Below the pieces are notes generated by a model. That model saw only the letters and a program-made list of their open reading frames with translations, did not search any database and had not been told where the DNA came from. Both the position numbers and the translations under genes were made by a program. DNA of 64,000 bases from Chryseobacterium sp. Leaf180 (lineage in GTDB: Bacteria > Bacteroidota > Bacteroidia > Flavobacteriales > Weeksellaceae), in contig NZ_LMPJ01000001.1 in assembly GCF_001424585.1 (NCBI RefSeq), positions 464,442 to 528,441 on the forward strand, read 5' to 3'. How positions within the stretch are numbered: the first letter of the stretch is position 1; the number at the start of each line of letters is the position of its first letter. Positions 60,608-64,000 of this stretch are shown here, in pieces.

Positions 60608-61786
60608 ATGTCATATTATCCGCTTACCAGCATCCCGGATTATTTTGGAATTGATGCGTTACTTACTGAAGAACACAAGCTCATCCGCCAGTCGATCAGA
60701 GACTGGGTAGAAAGTTTTGTGATGCCTCAGATCGATCAGGCAGCACAGGAACACCGCGATTTGCCAAACCTGATGAAAGAATTGGGAGCAATTGGCGCTC
60801 TCGGACCGTACATTCCGGAAGAATATGGCGGTTCCGGTTTAGATCAGATCTCCTACGGAATTATCATGCAGGAACTAGAGCGTGGAGATTCGGCGGTTCG
60901 TTCAGCGGCATCTGTACAGTCGTCATTGGTAATGTTTCCAATCAATGAATTCGGTTCTGAAGAGCAGAAAAAGAAATATTTACCAAAACTGGCTTCTGGC
61001 GAAATGATCGGTTCATTTGGTCTTACAGAGCCGAATCATGGTTCAGATCCTGGTTCTATGGAATCTCAGTTTAAAGACATGGGCGATCACTACTTGCTTA
61101 ATGGCGCTAAAATGTGGATTACGAATGCACCGCTATGCGATATTGCCGTAATCTGGGCAAAAAATGAAGAAGGGAAAGTACAGGGATTAATTGTAGAACG
61201 CGGAATGGAAGGCTTCACAACACCTGAAACGCATAACAAATGGAGTTTGAGAGCTTCCAAAACCGGAGAATTGGTTTTCAATAATGTAAAAGTTCCTAAA
61301 GAAAATCTATTACCAAATGTTACTGGACTTAAAGGTCCATTGTCTTGTTTAAATTCTGCCCGTTATGGTATTTCGTGGGGCGTAATCGGTGCGGCAATTG
61401 ACTGTTACTGCACTGCTGTTCAGTACTCTAAAGAAAGAAAACAGTTCGGAAAACCTGTTGGGGCATTTCAGCTTCAGCAGAAAAAACTGGCTGAATTTTT
61501 AACTGAGATTACCAAGGCACAACTTCTTTGTCTGCAGCTCGGTCATCTTAAAAATGATCACAAAGCTTCGCCCGCCCAGATCTCAATGGCGAAAAGAAAT
61601 AATGTAAAAATGGCGATTGATATTGCCAGAGAATCACGTCAGGTTTTGGGAGGAATGGGAATTATGGGAGAATTTCCGATGATGCGCCACGCTGCTAATC
61701 TCGAATCGGTAATCACCTACGAAGGCACACACGACGTTCACCTTTTGATTACAGGAATGGATATTACAGGCTTCAATGCTTTTTAA
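60608..61786 (+). CDS. acyl-CoA dehydrogenase, glutaryl-CoA dehydrogenase-like
   Basis: I start at the ATG at 60608 (MSYYPLTSIPDYFGI). The 392-residue FAD enzyme has SVQSSLVMFPI near 95-105 preceded by an Arg in RSAASVQ, as in glutaryl-CoA dehydrogenases, and the catalytic Glu in ITYEGTHDVH near 371. FGLTEPNHGSDPGSM near 130-144 and LNSARYGISWGVIGAA near 250-265 are further signatures. It would oxidise and decarboxylate glutaryl-CoA from lysine or tryptophan breakdown. No other pathway gene is adjacent, and the NUDIX regulator upstream may control it. Confidence 0.87.
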   Translation: MSYYPLTSIPDYFGIDALLTEEHKLIRQSIRDWVESFVMPQIDQAAQEHRDLPNLMKELGAIGALGPYIPEEYGGSGLDQISYGIIMQELERGDSAVRSAASVQSSLVMFPINEFGSEEQKKKYLPKLASGEMIGSFGLTEPNHGSDPGSMESQFKDMGDHYLLNGAKMWITNAPLCDIAVIWAKNEEGKVQGLIVERGMEGFTTPETHNKWSLRASKTGELVFNNVKVPKENLLPNVTGLKGPLSCLNSARYGISWGVIGAAIDCYCTAVQYSKERKQFGKPVGAFQLQQKKLAEFLTEITKAQLLCLQLGHLKNDHKASPAQISMAKRNNVKMAIDIARESRQVLGGMGIMGEFPMMRHAANLESVITYEGTHDVHLLITGMDITGFNAF

Positions 61787-61793
61787 ATCATAA

Positions 61794-61825
61794 AAAAATC
61801 CGGCTCATTTTGCAGCCGGATTTTT
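61794..61825. terminator. bidirectional terminator
   Basis: A perfect 12-bp stem (AAAAATCCGGCT/AGCCGGATTTTT) with an 8-nt loop between two convergent genes. Confidence 0.88.
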
Positions 61826-61827
61826 AT

Positions 61828-64000
61828 TTAAAACTGAAAACTCTTTACATTTTCTGTAAAATCGATTTCCGGATTTAAAATTTCTTCAATTAAACTTTTT
61901 ACGCCAATCATTGCATCATCCAGATTTCCCTGCGCAAATTCCAGAGGCACTACTCCATTTTTTGCATCAGCGAAACTCCAGATTCCGGTTTCAACCGGCA
62001 AACCCCAAAATTCTGGTAAATTTTCTACAACATACTGATAAATGCAAAGCTGCAAAGCTTGCTTTCGATCACTGTTTCTAAAATAATCTTCAGCATTATC
62101 TTTATCAATTTTTACTGAAATATTCTTCACTTTTGCGGTTTTATAATCAATAATTCTGATCTTTCCGTCAATCCGGTCAATCCGGTCAATATAACCGTAG
62201 AAATTAATCTGATCATTTTCATTTAACTTAAATTCAACGTTTTCAAATTTCCGCTCGATATCGATAATTTCAAGTGCATGACCTTCTTTGATTAGATTTA
62301 AATCATGATTTAAAATGGACAAAACAACTTTTTCCGCAATAGCTTTATGAATAAAATTCATTCCCTTGGTGTAAAATTCCGGATGATGTTTCAGCTTCAC
62401 AATTCCTTTTGAAATATATTCATCCAGTTTATTAAGTGAATTCTGTAAATCGTTTTGTTTTAAGATTTTACCTTTAAGCTCTTCATAGATTTCTTGAAGT
62501 GTGTAATGCACAAGATTTCCGTAATTTCTAACAGATAATTCTTCCTCAATTTCGTCTGCTTCAGCCGTTTTTAAAATTTTTGACAGATAAAAATCAACCG
62601 GATTATACAGATAACTCGTAAGATGTGAAGCTGAAACTTTATTTTTCCAAAGCTCTAACTGTTCCAGAACAATGGGTGTTTTTTTGAAAATTACAGGTTC
62701 ACTGAAAATAGGTTCTGAAGTATTTTCGACAATAATATGCTCAATTTCGTGATCGCTTTCCATCTCAATCTGTGTGATAAACCTACTTTTTTCTCCTGTA
62801 TTTACACCAGAGCTCAAGGCATTGTAAAGCAGATGAACGTTCTGCGAATCCTGAATCAAACGGTAAATATGATATGCATAAATACCATCATTTTCCAGAA
62901 AAGTGTGCAGATCAAAATGTTTCCGAATATCAAACGGAATGTAGGTATTGTGCGAATTTCCCAGCGGTAATTTTCCTTCGTTTACAGAAAGCAGAATCAC
63001 ATTTTCAAAGTTTAGAAGTCTGGTTTCCAGAAGTCCCATCACTTGAAGGCCTTCCAGAGGCTCACCTTCAAAATCTATATTTTCAGAATTGATGTGTTGG
63101 TTGATGAGTATTTCGAGCGTTTCCATTTTCACATCAAAACCATACGGCGACATCTGGTTTTTTATGATGCGGAACGTTTTTTCAAAATGCGAAACGTTTT
63201 CGTACTGAATATCATCCAGCGGAAGCCATTTTATCTGCTGACAATATTCATTTAACAGATCCAGAAAAGCCAATCCGGATTCGGATTTCAGCAGGAGCTT
63301 AAAATACGACAGTTTGCTTAGAAGCTCTCTGATCAGAGACGGTGAAATGTAAACAATATTTCGCTCTTCAATTTTAGATTTAAAAATATTGATGATATCT
63401 TCATCGTTTTCCGCGCGTGGCAGTTCATCAAAAATCGGATAAATGTCGCGGTAGTAATAGGAGGAATTGTTTTTCTCTAATTGTCTCTGAAGATAAAAAA
63501 GCTGTTTTACCGCATTCGAAAAAGAGAGATTTTTGAGAGGAAACCCCATTGTGATGTTTAGTTTTTCAAAATTGTGCATCACATCCAGACTTGCCGGAAG
63601 AAGATTTTCATCAAGCAGAACAACGGCGGTATTGCTCAGTTTCCGGTCCTGAATTTTCTCAAAAATATCTGGCAAAAGTTTCGTCTGCGTTACATTCCCG
63701 GAAACTTCATACACTTTTATATTTTTTAGCTGCCGAAAATCGTCTTCGATCCAGCAAAACGCACGCGAATCATTAAATTCTTTCCAAAGGCTGTGATCGC
63801 GCAAAAACCGTCCGGCTTCCTGCCTTTCATCATCAAAATAATATTTATCTGCCTGAAAAAAACATTTTGCTTTATCCCATTGCAAAAGGTTTCTCACGAG
63901 TTTTTCTTCTGTCGGCGTAAAAGCATTAAAGCCACAAAACACGAATTTCTTATCCGTTTCTTTGGCAAATTTTTCAGTTTTAATTTTCGCACATTCATGA
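61828..64000 (-). CDS. AddB/RecB-type PD-(D/E)XK nuclease family protein (5' end outside window)
   Basis: The frame is open to the window edge; the 723 residues visible are the C-terminal part. The end is a RecB-family nuclease: VSASHLTSYLYNPVDFYLSKIL, YGNLVHYTLQEIYEEL, then GYIDRIDRIDGKIRIIDYKTAKVKN with the catalytic Asp, and QALQLCIYQYVVENL with the QxxxY motif. The earlier part (SVNEGKLPLGNSHNTYIPFDIR) resembles the inactivated helicase core of AddB. It probably works with an AddA/RecB-like helicase in double-strand break repair. A GTG or ATG start inside the window would be wrong because coding continues beyond 64000. Confidence 0.88.
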   Translation of the reverse strand, partial: HECAKIKTEKFAKETDKKFVFCGFNAFTPTEEKLVRNLLQWDKAKCFFQADKYYFDDERQEAGRFLRDHSLWKEFNDSRAFCWIEDDFRQLKNIKVYEVSGNVTQTKLLPDIFEKIQDRKLSNTAVVLLDENLLPASLDVMHNFEKLNITMGFPLKNLSFSNAVKQLFYLQRQLEKNNSSYYYRDIYPIFDELPRAENDEDIINIFKSKIEERNIVYISPSLIRELLSKLSYFKLLLKSESGLAFLDLLNEYCQQIKWLPLDDIQYENVSHFEKTFRIIKNQMSPYGFDVKMETLEILINQHINSENIDFEGEPLEGLQVMGLLETRLLNFENVILLSVNEGKLPLGNSHNTYIPFDIRKHFDLHTFLENDGIYAYHIYRLIQDSQNVHLLYNALSSGVNTGEKSRFITQIEMESDHEIEHIIVENTSEPIFSEPVIFKKTPIVLEQLELWKNKVSASHLTSYLYNPVDFYLSKILKTAEADEIEEELSVRNYGNLVHYTLQEIYEELKGKILKQNDLQNSLNKLDEYISKGIVKLKHHPEFYTKGMNFIHKAIAEKVVLSILNHDLNLIKEGHALEIIDIERKFENVEFKLNENDQINFYGYIDRIDRIDGKIRIIDYKTAKVKNISVKIDKDNAEDYFRNSDRKQALQLCIYQYVVENLPEFWGLPVETGIWSFADAKNGVVPLEFAQGNLDDAMIGVKSLIEEILNPEIDFTENVKSFQF

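Noticed and set aside
1-64000. tRNA, rRNA, CRISPR array, prophage or insertion sequence
   Set aside because: I looked for tRNA-like arms, evenly spaced direct repeats, transposase and phage motifs on both strands and saw none; weak or unusual examples could still escape reading by eye.

Overview
The window is a low-GC, gene-dense piece of a Bacteroidota chromosome. It most resembles Chryseobacterium or a close relative in the Weeksellaceae. The signs are signal peptides ending in Ser-Ala-Gln, a type IX secretion (T9SS) type A sorting domain, GLPGLI and DUF2490 proteins, a Bacteroidetes-type HU, TAnnTTTG -7 promoter boxes, and almost no Shine-Dalgarno sequences. I see no rRNA, tRNA, CRISPR array, insertion sequence or prophage. 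The content is mainly housekeeping metabolism, envelope maintenance and lipid metabolism.

Layout. 1-3246: a cut-off PaaE-like reductase, diverging from a thioredoxin-like lipoprotein and a FecCD-type permease/ATPase pair. 3273-9830: two palindromic operators, a MarR regulator, and a fadN-fadA-fadE beta-oxidation operon interrupted by a four-helix-bundle (IVP-type) gene between short inverted repeats. 9913-14194: small secreted proteins, an HD hydrolase, a DUF2490 protein and a TonB-dependent receptor. 14564-24663: uvrA, a VOC protein, an M28 peptidase, an aminotransferase, a block of ~41-bp palindromic repeats, a membrane pyrophosphatase fused to an OmpA domain, and a soluble pyrophosphatase. 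24697-31856: a long minus-strand run (dioxygenase, acyltransferase-like, radC, L,D-transpeptidase-like, LolD-like ATPase, histidine kinase, dacB, pepE). 31985-38720: fsa, a GLPGLI gene with a probable frameshift in its signal peptide, an acetyltransferase, a large intergenic palindrome, pdhC and pdhA, PAP2-like, BlaI-like and RRM proteins. 39018-46719: thioesterase, copper-type P-ATPase with three metal-binding repeats, DUF72, YggS, a sigma-54 activator without a DNA-binding domain, MATE and HU. 46932-56942, mostly minus: S9 peptidase, DoxX, era, SMR, a T9SS cargo protein, methyltransferase, map, a HAD phosphatase, acyl-ACP desaturase and gpmI. 57105-64000: SUI1, nucleoside phosphorylase, an LEA-like protein, fabI, an NrtR-like NUDIX regulator, a glutaryl-CoA dehydrogenase-like enzyme and a cut-off RecB/AddB-type nuclease.

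How it fits together. Lipid metabolism recurs: beta-oxidation (fadNAE), an acyl-CoA thioesterase, FabI, an acyl-ACP desaturase and an acyl-CoA dehydrogenase. A palindrome related to the two sites in front of the MarR gene also lies just upstream of the predicted desaturase promoter, about 52 kb away. This suggests, without proving it, that one regulator balances fatty acid breakdown against desaturation. This is the most promising candidate for a new regulatory circuit here. Pyrophosphate is handled by two neighbouring and probably separate enzymes: a K+-dependent-type ion pump carrying a peptidoglycan-binding domain, and a soluble PPase. No wholly new multi-gene system is evident.
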